Origin: an uncultured Fretibacterium sp. | Lineage (GTDB): Bacteria > Synergistota > Synergistia > Synergistales > Aminobacteriaceae | Assembly (NCBI GenBank): GCA_937911045.1 | Contig: CALEPX010000085.1 | Location: 1 to 31,824, forward strand | Length of the DNA stretch: 31,824 nt | Direction: 5' to 3' | Part shown: in pieces, positions 15,164 to 23,013 of the stretch | Layout: the number at the start of each line of letters is the position of its first letter | Position numbering within the stretch: position 1 is the stretch's first letter | The notes under the pieces: generated by a model | The model's database searches: none | What the model saw: the letters and a program-made list of their open reading frames with translations, nothing else | What the model was told of the DNA's origin: nothing | Program-made: the position numbers and the translations under genes

Positions 15164-17287
15164 TTACGCCGATAGCGATAACAAATTCCTGTAAATCGGA
15201 TAGGGCCATATCTCAGCAGAAATATTCAGCTCTGCAGCGTCGCATTTAGAGCGTATTCGCGACATCAACGGAATGATCGTCTCAACAAGAAAATCAGCGC
15301 GCTCTCTATCGTTCATCGTAGCTAACCTGCCCTTTAATTCATGCAATTCGTTCGCATCATGTATCAACGCAGATTTTGCTTTTCCAAGCCCTGAGACATA
15401 ATCTTTCCATGGAGTCTGGTCGCCAAAATCGATTCCGTCAAATACGGACAGCGAATTTTTTTCGAGGATTAATTGCTTGGATAACGCCGGCAAAACTCCC
15501 TCCCATAGCATATCGTACAGAACAGCTGCTTCGATTTCGAGACCGGTTGCGAAACTTTCCATGCGAATCGCGTGAAGATTTTCGAGTTCGTGAGATTTAT
15601 ACACGCCTAATTCTGCGAGCATTGCGCGATTTTCGGGTTTAAGCAGCAAATCTATTTTATCCGGGATAGTTTCGGCCTCGATTAATCCGCGACGTTTAGC
15701 TTCCTCGTGCCATTCTTGAGTGTAAGCGTCGCCCTCGAACAAGATTCGTGAGCCCTTCTTGATAGCCTCACGTGCCGCATCAAGAGCCGCATCGATTGGA
15801 TCAGTTCCGGATGTGCAGCGAGATTCGATCATGTGCGTAACCTGCTCAACACCCCAAGCCCAGACTGACGCGAACATTGTTACTGGCAGCGCGATTGATT
15901 GCGACGAACCCGGTGCGCGAAATTCGAATTTATCTCCGGTGAATGCAACGGGTGAAGTTCTGTTCCTGTCACTGTCAAACGGAATTATTGCCGGTAATTT
16001 TGCAAGTCCGAGATCCATAACGCCTTTCTCTGGAATTGTTGCGTCCGCGTTATCAAGCCTGTGCAGAAGATCCGTTAATGCTGAGCCGAGATATATGCTT
16101 ATGATTGACGGAGGTGCTTCGTGACCGCCGAGCCTGAATAAATTCCCGTAATTCGCCACGGCAGCTTGCAGTAAACTGTGATATTTCGACACGCCCAAGA
16201 CTACAGCTGAGAGAAATGTCAGGAAAATTACGTTGCGCCTGTGACCGTTCGATGGCTTGAGCAAGTTTCTGCCGTCACTGTCAACGAGTGAAAGATTCGT
16301 GTGTTTGCCGGAGCCGTTCATGCCGTCAAATGGCTTCTCGTGGAATAATAATCGCAATTCATGTTGACGCGCCAATTTTCGCATCGTTTCCATTAAGATC
16401 TGATTCTGATCGCAAGCTCTGTTCGCCTCGGAGTACAAATGCGCAAACTCGAACTGACATCTGGCGACTTCGTTATGACGAGCCAAAAGCGAAACACCTA
16501 ATCTAGCCAAATCACGTTCGACATCTTCCATGTAACGCAAAACTCTCGGAGGAATTGCCCCGAAATAATGATGATCGAGCTTTTGATCTTTAGCAGGCTG
16601 TGCGCCGATTAGAGTTCTGCCGCAAAATCGAATATCCGGACGTAATTGTGCTCTTGGACGATCCAGCAAGAAATATTCCTGCTCAGCACCGACTGTCATT
16701 TTCACGTTTTTAATCCCGCGCTGTCCGAGAGTTTTCAGCAATTTCAGAGAGCGGCTTTCAAGAGCATCAACTGCGCGTAATAACGGGGTTTTCAGGTCAA
16801 GAGAGCTGCCATCATAGGACAGAAACACCGACGGAATGCAAAGTGTGCCGCCTTTGGGACTTTTCACGATGAATGCCGGGCTGCTAATATCCCACGCGCT
16901 GTAGCCTCGTGCTTCAAAAGTTGAGCGGTTTCCTGCTGATGGAAAACTCGAAGCGTCCGGTTCACCCTGAGCCAAATGATGCCCCCTGAAAACGTCAATC
17001 GGATTGCCATCTGAGTCCGACATTGTGAAGCCTTGATGTTTCTCAGCTGTGAGTTCTGTCAATGGCTGGAACCAGTGTGCCCAGTGTGTTGCGCCTTTGG
17101 AAATTGCCCAGTCTTTCATTGCGGCAGCGACAATATCAGCAGCAGCAGGATCTAATTTCTCCGTGCCTTCCATTGCGGCCACGACTTGAGCGTAAATATC
17201 CGGATTCAATTTCTCTTTCATGACGCGCCGGTCGAATAACATAGAGCCGAAAATTTCACGTATAGGTTTGTACTCGTTTGTTTGCAT
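15164..17287 (-). CDS. glnN: Glutamine synthetase type III
   Basis: This cytosolic enzyme makes glutamine from glutamate, ammonia and ATP. The 707-residue length is that of the GSIII class (about 700), much longer than GSI or GSII. The N-terminal GSIII region includes THWAHWFQPLTE and EKHQGF at about 65-90. VKMTVGAEQEYFLLD near 200 holds the metal-binding Glu cluster, and NGSGKHTNLSL near 325 corresponds to the catalytic-core loop. ARHNEVARCQFEFAHLY and DRNRTSPVAFTGDKFEFRAPGSSQS are further GSIII landmarks. AAAGGAG lies 8 bases before the ATG at 17287; a GTG at 17296 overlaps that site. It has its own strong promoter and is likely a main ammonia-assimilation enzyme. No glnB or amtB partner is adjacent. 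Confidence 0.96.
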   Translation of the reverse strand: MQTNEYKPIREIFGSMLFDRRVMKEKLNPDIYAQVVAAMEGTEKLDPAAADIVAAAMKDWAISKGATHWAHWFQPLTELTAEKHQGFTMSDSDGNPIDVFRGHHLAQGEPDASSFPSAGNRSTFEARGYSAWDISSPAFIVKSPKGGTLCIPSVFLSYDGSSLDLKTPLLRAVDALESRSLKLLKTLGQRGIKNVKMTVGAEQEYFLLDRPRAQLRPDIRFCGRTLIGAQPAKDQKLDHHYFGAIPPRVLRYMEDVERDLARLGVSLLARHNEVARCQFEFAHLYSEANRACDQNQILMETMRKLARQHELRLLFHEKPFDGMNGSGKHTNLSLVDSDGRNLLKPSNGHRRNVIFLTFLSAVVLGVSKYHSLLQAAVANYGNLFRLGGHEAPPSIISIYLGSALTDLLHRLDNADATIPEKGVMDLGLAKLPAIIPFDSDRNRTSPVAFTGDKFEFRAPGSSQSIALPVTMFASVWAWGVEQVTHMIESRCTSGTDPIDAALDAAREAIKKGSRILFEGDAYTQEWHEEAKRRGLIEAETIPDKIDLLLKPENRAMLAELGVYKSHELENLHAIRMESFATGLEIEAAVLYDMLWEGVLPALSKQLILEKNSLSVFDGIDFGDQTPWKDYVSGLGKAKSALIHDANELHELKGRLATMNDRERADFLVETIIPLMSRIRSKCDAAELNISAEIWPYPIYRNLLSLSA

Positions 17288-17351
17288 GATATACACTCCT
17301 TTGGTTTTAATAAGCAGGTTTTTCGCAAAAATTCGCGCTTAATTCGCGTGT

Positions 17352-17379
17352 ATAATAGCAAATATTCGCAAATTGTCAA
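17352..17379 (-). promoter_or_regulatory. Strong sigma-70 promoter of glnN
   Basis: On the minus strand a perfect TTGACA (17379-17374) is followed after 16 bases by TATTAT (17357-17352), placing the transcript start near 17345 and giving a leader of about 58 bases. It sits directly after the end of the PHP gene, so glnN is probably its own transcription unit. The leader has several TTCGCG-like repeats, but I see no certain operator. Confidence 0.75.
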
Positions 17380-17391
17380 TTCTAAGCAGTT

Positions 17392-18195
17392 TTATAACGC
17401 GATTTGCCGAGTAATGAGTTCGTTGTCATGTAATTCAAGTATGTTCGTGTGATCGAATCCGCAAGTTCTCGCAAGTTCGACAGCCTCAGGGAATTTCGCG
17501 TTGAGTTGTGTCGTGCTGTGAGCGTCGGAGTTGATGATTATTTCGCCGTTGAGTTCGCGTAATCGTTTGAGTATGAACGCTGCCGGCATGATTCGTGAAT
17601 TATGCGTGTTAATCTCGAACATGATCCCCTGATGAGCAATAATTTCCAGAGCATCGAGCGCGGAATTTCTGTAGCGTGAATCGTTCTCGTTAAAAAAAAT
17701 ATTCCCGTGATTGAATTTCGTGAGCAAATCGAAGTGTCCGACAAAATCGCAGTTCGTTCGCGTGAAAATTTGGGCTTCTAGTTCGTAATATGCTCGTACT
17801 AACTTGTAGAAATCTCCGGAGAAAAATTCGTCGCATAACAGTTGCAAATCTTCAGGCGTGTTGTCAACTGAGAGCGGGCGCGTGTATTGCACGTTCAAGA
17901 AATGCGTCGAGCCAATAACGTAATCAAGATTCTTTCGAGCGTCGAGATCGTCGAGTTCGTATAAATTATCCAGTTCAACTCCGCAGAGAATTTGTATTTG
18001 CCCGGAATATTTTTCGCGTAACCTGTGAATTTCGCGCTTGTAACTTGCAAAATCCATGTGAATGTCAGCGTCCATGTGTCCGGAGAATCCCAAGTGCGTA
18101 AAGCCGAGATTAATCGCAGCCAAGAGCATTTCTTCGGGAGAATTTTTCCCGTCGCAGAAATCCGTGTGCGTGTGAAAATTCGCTCGTAGAATCAT
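17392..18195 (-). CDS. PHP-domain phosphatase, histidinol-phosphatase type (HisK-like)
   Basis: This is a metal-dependent phosphoesterase of the PHP superfamily. The 267-residue product begins MILRANFHTHTDFCDG, with His8 and His10 of the first metal-binding motif, followed by GFSGHMD, CGVELD, DYVIGSTHFL, DFVGHFDLL, FEINTH and IINSDAHS near the C-terminus. This full set of His/Asp motifs is typical of class III histidinol-phosphatases, but no other his genes are near, so another phospho-substrate is possible. I chose the ATG at 18195, which overlaps the reductase stop in ATGA; starting further upstream would place 12 unlikely residues before the conserved motif. It is probably translated by coupling with the reductase. 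No terminator is seen after it. Confidence 0.87.
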   Translation of the reverse strand: MILRANFHTHTDFCDGKNSPEEMLLAAINLGFTHLGFSGHMDADIHMDFASYKREIHRLREKYSGQIQILCGVELDNLYELDDLDARKNLDYVIGSTHFLNVQYTRPLSVDNTPEDLQLLCDEFFSGDFYKLVRAYYELEAQIFTRTNCDFVGHFDLLTKFNHGNIFFNENDSRYRNSALDALEIIAHQGIMFEINTHNSRIMPAAFILKRLRELNGEIIINSDAHSTTQLNAKFPEAVELARTCGFDHTNILELHDNELITRQIAL

Positions 18196-19034
18196 AATAT
18201 GCGTTCGCGATCCGGATGTTCTCCGCCCCAACCCAACGGCGGCATTGTGTCGAGTCTCCAGAAATCCTCCTGAGAAATATTCACGTTCAGACTTTCGAGA
18301 TTTTCGCGCATACGTTCGGGACTTGATGATTTCGGCAGCGGCATGATGTTTTTTTGCACGCAGAATTTCACGCAGATTTGTGCCGGTGAGGCGTGATATT
18401 TTTCCGCAAGTTCGAGAATCAATTCGTCGTTCAGAACTCTCGCACGTCCAATCGGGCTCCAGGCTTGCACGAAAATATCATGAGATTTGCAATAATTCAC
18501 GGCTGATTCTTGCGTGTGACCCGGGTGAATTTCGAGCTGATTGACCATGGGTTTGATTTCGCAATTCCGGATTATATTCTCGATGTGATGCGGCAGAAAA
18601 TTGCTCAGACCAATCGCGCGGACTTTGCCGGATTTGTAAAGTTCTTCCATTGAGTGCCAAGTTTCGATGTCGATTTGCTTCCAATCCGAGTTCAAATCGG
18701 GTCTTGGCCAGTGAATCAAGTACAAGTCGAGATAATCCGTCCCAAGATTTCGCAGCGTTTGTTCGAGAGCGTGTTTTGAGTTTTCGTAGCCCATTTCGCT
18801 TTTCCAGAGTTTTGACGCGAGAAAAATTTCCTCACGAGAGATTCCGGAATTTGCGATTGCCTGAGCGATGAATTGTTCGTTCTCGTAGAATGAAGCCGTG
18901 TCGAAATATTTGTAGCCGGCTTTGATTGCGAGTTCGATGATTTCCGCGTCGTTATTGAGTGTAGTCTTGTAAGTTCCGAAGCCGATTTTGGGAAATTCGA
19001 GACCGTTCGATAATTTGAAAGTTTCTTGACGCAT
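18192..19034 (-). CDS. Aldo/keto reductase
   Basis: This NAD(P)H-dependent oxidoreductase of the AKR superfamily (280 residues, TIM barrel) reduces aldehydes or ketones in the cytosol. The complete catalytic tetrad is visible: Asp45 and Tyr50 in FDTASFYENE, Lys75 in ASKLW, and His108 in LYLIHWP. GLSNF (about 145), VNQLEIHPG and PLPKSSSPERMRENL (the cofactor-binding C-terminal motif) match AKR5/2,5-diketo-gluconate-reductase-like members. GGAGG lies 13 bases before the ATG, a rather long spacing. The stop overlaps the PHP gene start. The physiological substrate is unknown, and with a phosphatase as its partner a sugar-phosphate-related role is possible but unproven. Confidence 0.93.
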   Translation of the reverse strand: MRQETFKLSNGLEFPKIGFGTYKTTLNNDAEIIELAIKAGYKYFDTASFYENEQFIAQAIANSGISREEIFLASKLWKSEMGYENSKHALEQTLRNLGTDYLDLYLIHWPRPDLNSDWKQIDIETWHSMEELYKSGKVRAIGLSNFLPHHIENIIRNCEIKPMVNQLEIHPGHTQESAVNYCKSHDIFVQAWSPIGRARVLNDELILELAEKYHASPAQICVKFCVQKNIMPLPKSSSPERMRENLESLNVNISQEDFWRLDTMPPLGWGGEHPDRERIL

Positions 19035-19072
19035 TTTCGAAAAAAATCCTCCGTTCTAAATTTGCTATGAAT

Positions 19073-19101
19073 TTGACAAATGAAAATTTTAGTTATACAA
19101 T
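19073..19101 (+). promoter_or_regulatory. Near-consensus sigma-70 promoter with no downstream gene
   Basis: A perfect TTGACA (19073-19078), a 17-base spacer and TACAAT (19096-19101, 5 of 6) lie on the plus strand. The predicted transcript start is 19107-19109. The next plus-strand gene (glmS) starts 1.4 kb away, and an intrinsic terminator follows after about 120 bases, so this promoter appears to drive a short RNA. Confidence 0.6.
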
Positions 19102-19107
19102 CTCGCG

Positions 19108-19263
19108 CCGGTGATTAAGTTAAATATTTATCCAGATTTCAATTTATCTCAGAAAGTATTTAGTTCACCGCTTCCATTTCAAATCTAAACTTTTCTTAGT
19201 TTGCCTTTCACTTTATAATACACGACGAACCGGAGCACTCCACACTCCGGCTCGATTTTTTTT
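19108..19263 (+). ncRNA. Candidate small structured RNA of about 155 nt
   Basis: The segment lies between a near-consensus promoter and a U-tailed hairpin, in a 236-base spacer without a convincing ORF. It can fold into three elements. The first is a rod in which CGGTGA (19109-19114) pairs with TCACCG (19165-19170), TAAATA (19121-19126) with TATTTA (19157-19162), and AGAT (19134-19137) with ATCT (19146-19149). The second is a small hairpin with AAACT and AGTTT arms near 19186-19203. The third is the terminator. It lacks the conserved sequences of tmRNA, SRP RNA or RNase P. A leaderless 25-codon GTG reading frame from 19111 exists but has no ribosome-binding site. The family is unknown. Confidence 0.42.
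19227..19263 (+). terminator. Intrinsic terminator of the orphan plus-strand transcript
   Basis: GAACCGGAG (19227-19235) pairs with CTCCGGCTC (19245-19253) around a 9-base loop, with one mismatch, and an eight-base T-run follows at 19256-19263. The T-run is on the plus-strand side only, so it does not serve the minus-strand yqeY gene, whose stop is at 19271. No plus-strand gene ends nearby. Confidence 0.8.
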
Positions 19264-19270
19264 GCGCAAA

Positions 19271-19723
19271 TTACTTGTTCAGGAACGCAATGACTTTGTC
19301 TTTCACTCGTGACCCGTCAGCTTGACCGGCGAGTTTTGGCATTACAGCTTTCATCAGTTTGCCCATGTCTTTCGGTGACGAGGCGTTAATTTCGGCTGCT
19401 GCGTCTGAGATGATTTTCTCAAGTTGCGAATCGTCCATTTGTTTTGGCAGGTACGGTTCGAGAATTTTGATTTCGCCTAACTCGGATTCTGCGCGGTCAT
19501 TTGCTCCACCGGCTGCGTATTGTTCGGCGGCTTCTTTGCGTTGTTTGATCAAGCGTTTAATAACTGAATATACATCGTCGTCCGTGATTTCAAAGCTGCG
19601 TCCTTTGTCGGCCTGTAATTTTTGCAGCTCGGATTTCAGCATTCGTAACGTTGAGAGTTTCGGCTCAGAACGTTCTTTCATAGCTTGTTTGAGATCTTCG
19701 GCGATTTGTTGTGTTAATGGCAT
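19271..19723 (-). CDS. yqeY: GatB/YqeY domain protein
   Basis: This is a small cytosolic protein of 150 residues related to the tail domain of the GatB tRNA amidotransferase subunit; its exact job is unknown. Family landmarks are IAEDLKQAMKER, LSTLRMLKSELQ, VIKRLIKQRKEAAEQY, ILEPYLPKQM and DMGKLMKAVMPKLAGQADG, spread over the whole length. AGGAGGAA lies just upstream of the ATG at 19723. It follows rpsU, with a terminator-like hairpin in the gap, the familiar rpsU-yqeY order. A role linked to tRNA-dependent amidation is often suggested but is not shown by sequence. Confidence 0.94.
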   Translation of the reverse strand: MPLTQQIAEDLKQAMKERSEPKLSTLRMLKSELQKLQADKGRSFEITDDDVYSVIKRLIKQRKEAAEQYAAGGANDRAESELGEIKILEPYLPKQMDDSQLEKIISDAAAEINASSPKDMGKLMKAVMPKLAGQADGSRVKDKVIAFLNK

Positions 19724-19755
19724 GTAAATTCCTCCTGAAAAATTTCGCTGAAATG

Positions 19756-19788
19756 AAAAACTGGAAGCCGTTGTTACAAGCTCCCAGT
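19756..19788 (-). terminator. Hairpin with short U-tract between rpsU and yqeY
   Basis: On the minus strand ACTGGGAGC (19788-19780) pairs with GCTTCCAGT (19768-19760, one G-U pair) around an 11-base loop and runs into a short run of U (19760-19756). The U-tract is brief, so it may act as a leaky attenuator that makes more rpsU than yqeY mRNA. Confidence 0.62.
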
Positions 19789-19808
19789 CAAGTTTTCGTT
19801 ACAAAATA

Positions 19809-20006
19809 TTAGCCTGCGTTCCTGTGGCGCATACTTTTGCGTTTGCGGGCAGCTTCTGCGCGTTTAATTTTCTTTGCATCGCTTGGTTTCTCGTAATGCT
19901 CGCGTCGTCGTGCTTCACGAAGAGTGCCAACTCTTGCTACTTCACGCTTGAAACGTCTCAAAGTGTCTTCAAGAGACTCTCCTTCTTTGCGTGTAACTGT
20001 TGTCAT
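19809..20006 (-). CDS. rpsU: 30S ribosomal protein S21
   Basis: S21 is a small, very basic 30S subunit protein involved in translation initiation. The 65-residue sequence has the family hallmarks: TVTRKEGESLEDTLRRFKREV, LREARRREHYEKPS, and a Lys/Arg-rich tail (KKIKRAEAARKRK). The length is typical of S21 outside enterobacteria (about 60-70). A purine-rich GGGAGGGAGA precedes the ATG. It lies between hinT (48 bases upstream) and yqeY. Confidence 0.96.
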   Translation of the reverse strand: MTTVTRKEGESLEDTLRRFKREVARVGTLREARRREHYEKPSDAKKIKRAEAARKRKSMRHRNAG

Positions 20007-20054
20007 GATTACAATCTCCCTCCCTTCGGTTTCTCTTACAAGAAATTCCCGGAC

Positions 20055-20399
20055 TTACCCCGGAGGCCAGCCGAGATTTCTCCCTGCGAGTAAGTGCAGA
20101 TGAAGGTGGGGAACACTTTGTCCGCCTTGTTTGCCAGTGTTGATTACCATTCGATAACCTGACTTGTCAAGACCAAGATCCTTCGCGATTTTCACAGCAC
20201 TTCCCACTAAATCCCCAAAAATTGAATCATCTTCAACTTGAGAGGAGGACGCGAAATGTTCCCGCGGGATCACCAGAACGTGGGTCGGTGCTTGCGGATC
20301 GACATCGCGAAAAGCAACAACTTTATCGTTCTCGAAAATTTTTTCGGTGGGGATTTTTCCGTCTGCTATCTTGCAGAAGATGCAATTTTCGTCTTTCAT
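20055..20399 (-). CDS. hinT: Histidine triad nucleotide-binding protein (HinT)
   Basis: This HIT-family purine nucleoside phosphoramidase has 114 residues. The catalytic triad motif HLHLHLL is present, with His98, His100 and His102. CIFCKI at 6-11 carries a CxxC zinc site typical of the bacterial branch, and HVLVIPREH and SGYRMVINTGKQGGQSVPH are further family motifs. It ends WPPG, as HinT proteins usually do. AGAGGAGGT precedes the ATG by 9 bases, and a good promoter lies at 20441-20469. It heads the hinT-rpsU-yqeY unit, a common arrangement. Natural substrates are uncertain. Confidence 0.95.
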   Translation of the reverse strand: MKDENCIFCKIADGKIPTEKIFENDKVVAFRDVDPQAPTHVLVIPREHFASSSQVEDDSIFGDLVGSAVKIAKDLGLDKSGYRMVINTGKQGGQSVPHLHLHLLAGRNLGWPPG

Positions 20400-20440
20400 A
20401 ATTTTCAGTACCTCCTCTTCTCAGTTAAAATATACACGTA

Positions 20441-20469
20441 ATTCTACAGCATAAATTTTTTATTCTCAA
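20441..20469 (-). promoter_or_regulatory. Sigma-70 promoter of the hinT-rpsU-yqeY unit
   Basis: On the minus strand TTGAGA (20469-20464) and TAGAAT (20446-20441) are 17 bases apart, each 5 of 6 to consensus. The predicted start near 20434 gives a leader of about 35 bases ending in AGGAGG. The divergent glmS promoter must overlap this 115-base region, but no hexamer pair for it was convincing. Confidence 0.65.
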
Positions 20470-20514
20470 CGTGATAAATTACTAATAATAAATATTTTCA
20501 GGAGGAATTTTTTC

Positions 20515-22341
20515 ATGTGCGGAATTTTGGGTTACACGGGTCATCGCGAATCAGCGGAAATTTTGCTCAACGGTTTGGAAAAACTCGAATACAGAGGCTA
20601 CGACTCAGCAGGTTTGGCGGTTAATGACGGCGAAAATATTAACGTGATCAAGAACAAAGGCAGAATTAAATCTCTTCGCGAGAAAATTAATAATAATTTG
20701 CCGGGAACTTGCGGAATCGGTCACACACGCTGGGCAACTCACGGCGAACCATCGGACACAAATGCTCACCCGTTATGGAGCGATGATAAATCCGTCGTGG
20801 CTGTTCATAATGGGATCGTCGAAAATTACAAGGAACTCAAGGAATTTTTGGGCGAGAATGGCTACAAGTTTTACTCGCAGACTGACACAGAAGCTGCCGT
20901 GAAATTGCTCGATTATTTCTACAAGCGCACGAAATCACCGTTGAACGCAATCACCGAAGCTATAAAAAAAATCGAGGGTTCGTATTGTTTCGTGATATTA
21001 TTCAAAGATTTTCCGGATGAAGTTTGGGGCGTGCGAAAAGATTTGCCGTTAATCGCCGGTCAGGGTAAGGGAGAATCGTTTCTTGCGTCGGACGTTTCGG
21101 CAATTTTGCAGGACACGCGCCAAGTATATTATCTCGACAATTTCGAAATCGTTCGCTTGAAAAAAAATGACGTGAGATTTTTCGACGAAACCGGTCACGC
21201 GAAATACAAGAAATTAAGCACCGTAACTTGGGATTCACAGGCTGCAGAACGCGGCGGCTTCGAACACTTCATGATGAAAGAAATTCACGAACAAGCCAGA
21301 GCCGTCAAAGACACGTTCAGATCCGTTTTCAAGAACGGCGAATTTGATTTATCCGAATGCAATCTCGACGACGAATCGATCCGGAAAATTTCGCAGATTT
21401 ACGTTATAGCGTGCGGCTCAGCTTATCACGCAGGTTACGCAGCGCAATATATTCTCGAAAACCTGACAAATATTCCGGTACGAATCGAATTAGCCTCGGA
21501 ATTTCGCTACAGGAAAATGCCGCTCGATAAATCAGCTCTTGCAATAATAATCAGCCAATCCGGAGAAACTGCCGACACTCTCGCAGCAATGCGTCTGGCA
21601 AAAAATAACGGGATCAAAACTCTCGCAATCGTCAACGTCGTTGGAAGCACAATCGCACGTGAAGCCGACAGCGTTTTCTACACACTCGCAGGCCCGGAAA
21701 TCGCAGTCGCAACAACAAAAGCTTATAGTTCACAATTAATCGCGTGTTATATCCTCGCAGTACAATTCGCGCGCGCAAAAAATATTCTTGACGAGGACAA
21801 GTATAAATATTTCATTGACGAACTTCAGAAATTACCAGAGAAAATCGACGAAATTCTCGACGAGAAAGAACGCATCAAAGAACTCGCGGAAAAATTCGTT
21901 GACTCACAAAACGCGTTTTATCTGGGACGAAATATCGATTACGCCGTCGCAATGGAAGGCAGCCTGAAAATGAAGGAAATCAGCTACGTTCACTCCGAAG
22001 CAATCGCAGCCGGTGAAATGAAACATGGTCCAATCAGTTTAATCGAACGCGGAATGTTAGTAACCGGAATCATGACTCAGAAAAATCTGCTCCCGAAAAT
22101 TGCCAGCAACATGTTAGAAGCGAAAAGTCGTGGCGCATTCTTGTTGTGCGTGATGATGCGCGGCAGTGAAGTCTTGAAAGATGAGGCGGATTTCGTGTTC
22201 CAGATCCCGGAGACCGAAGAACTTTTTGCAGCGAGTTTGGCTGTAATCCCGTTGCAGTTGTTGGGATATTACGTTGCCGTCGCGAGAAAGTTGGACGTTG
22301 ATAAGCCGCGAAATCTTGCGAAAAGCGTTACTGTTGAGTAA
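20515..22341 (+). CDS. glmS: Glutamine--fructose-6-phosphate aminotransferase (isomerizing)
   Basis: GlmS makes glucosamine-6-phosphate from fructose-6-phosphate and glutamine, the first step toward UDP-GlcNAc for cell-wall and lipopolysaccharide synthesis. The 608-residue cytosolic enzyme starts MCGILGYTG, with Cys2 as the nucleophile of the glutaminase domain (about 1-235: EYRGYDSAGLAV, GHTRWATHG, HNGIVENY). Two SIS sugar isomerase domains follow, with CGSAYHAG, ISQSGETADT, TTKAYSSQ and YVHSEAIAAGEMKHGP, and the C-terminus KPRNLAKSVTVE. AGGAGGAA precedes the ATG. There is no sign of a glmS ribozyme in the 115-base upstream spacer. No clear terminator separates it from the cyclophilin gene 57 bases on. 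Confidence 0.97.
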   Translation: MCGILGYTGHRESAEILLNGLEKLEYRGYDSAGLAVNDGENINVIKNKGRIKSLREKINNNLPGTCGIGHTRWATHGEPSDTNAHPLWSDDKSVVAVHNGIVENYKELKEFLGENGYKFYSQTDTEAAVKLLDYFYKRTKSPLNAITEAIKKIEGSYCFVILFKDFPDEVWGVRKDLPLIAGQGKGESFLASDVSAILQDTRQVYYLDNFEIVRLKKNDVRFFDETGHAKYKKLSTVTWDSQAAERGGFEHFMMKEIHEQARAVKDTFRSVFKNGEFDLSECNLDDESIRKISQIYVIACGSAYHAGYAAQYILENLTNIPVRIELASEFRYRKMPLDKSALAIIISQSGETADTLAAMRLAKNNGIKTLAIVNVVGSTIAREADSVFYTLAGPEIAVATTKAYSSQLIACYILAVQFARAKNILDEDKYKYFIDELQKLPEKIDEILDEKERIKELAEKFVDSQNAFYLGRNIDYAVAMEGSLKMKEISYVHSEAIAAGEMKHGPISLIERGMLVTGIMTQKNLLPKIASNMLEAKSRGAFLLCVMMRGSEVLKDEADFVFQIPETEELFAASLAVIPLQLLGYYVAVARKLDVDKPRNLAKSVTVE

Positions 22342-22398
22342 ATAATTCGTGATATTATATGCGCGTGTTATCTTGATTTTTGAAAGGAATTTGTTGAT

Positions 22399-23007
22399 AT
22401 GAAAAAAATACTTGTCGAAGTGTTGGCTTTGGGAATAGTTTTGCTGCCGTTGTTGAGTGTTTCAGCATTTGCTCAGGAACAGAAACCCGAAAATAAACAG
22501 CCAAAGAAAGTTGCGGAAACTTCAGCCAAGAAAGAATCACCGAAACGTCCGATTGCGGAATTTGAGACGAACATGGGGAATTTCAAGATCGAATTATATT
22601 CAGACCTCGCGCCCATAACGGTCAAGAATTTCACGGATCTTGCGAACAAAAATTTCTATGACGGCGTGATTTTTCACAGAGTAATCGACAATTTCATGAT
22701 TCAGGGCGGCGATCCAACTGGAACTGGTCGAGGCGGTCCGGGCTACACGATTCCTGACGAGTTCGGCGAAGGTTTGCGGCACAATGCTCCGGGAATTTTG
22801 TCGATGGCGAATGCTGGTCCGAATACTGGCGGTTCGCAATTTTTCATAACGCTCGTGAAAACTCCATGGCTCGATGGTCGTCACGCAATTTTCGGTCACG
22901 TTGTCGAGGGAATGGAAGTTGTTGAAGCAATCGGTCACACGAAAACTGATCCGGCAGATCGCCCTGTTGAACCCGTCGTAATTAAGCGAATCAAAATCTC
23001 GGAGTAA
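22399..23007 (+). CDS. Secreted cyclophilin-type peptidyl-prolyl cis-trans isomerase
   Basis: This prolyl isomerase helps fold exported proteins. The 202-residue product has an N-terminal signal (MKKILVEVLALGIVLLPLLS, cleavage probably after SAFA), a Lys/Glu/Pro-rich tether (about 27-50) and a compact cyclophilin domain (about 53-202). FHRVIDNFMIQGGDP contains the catalytic Arg, and GSQFFITL, LDGRHAIFGHVVEGMEVV and PGYTIPDEF are core motifs. The form is the short bacterial PpiA/PpiB type. AAAGGAA lies 10 bases before the ATG. It is followed after 6 bases by the 2-hydroxyacid dehydrogenase. A lipoprotein form is excluded because no lipobox Cys follows the signal. Confidence 0.94.
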   Translation: MKKILVEVLALGIVLLPLLSVSAFAQEQKPENKQPKKVAETSAKKESPKRPIAEFETNMGNFKIELYSDLAPITVKNFTDLANKNFYDGVIFHRVIDNFMIQGGDPTGTGRGGPGYTIPDEFGEGLRHNAPGILSMANAGPNTGGSQFFITLVKTPWLDGRHAIFGHVVEGMEVVEAIGHTKTDPADRPVEPVVIKRIKISE

Positions 23008-23013
23008 TTAGCT

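Noticed and set aside
19111..19188. A leaderless 25-codon peptide starting at GTG 19111
   Set aside because: No ribosome-binding site, weak composition, and the bases form the first stem of the putative RNA. Kept only as an alternative.
19108..19263. 6S, SRP, RNase P or tmRNA identity for the orphan transcript
   Set aside because: None of their conserved cores is present (for example GGAAGC-type SRP tip or the tmRNA tRNA-like ends), and the length and fold do not fit.
20400..20514. A glmS ribozyme upstream of glmS
   Set aside because: The spacer is 115 bases, AT-rich, and already occupied by the hinT promoter and leader. The conserved ribozyme core and its pseudoknot arms are not there.
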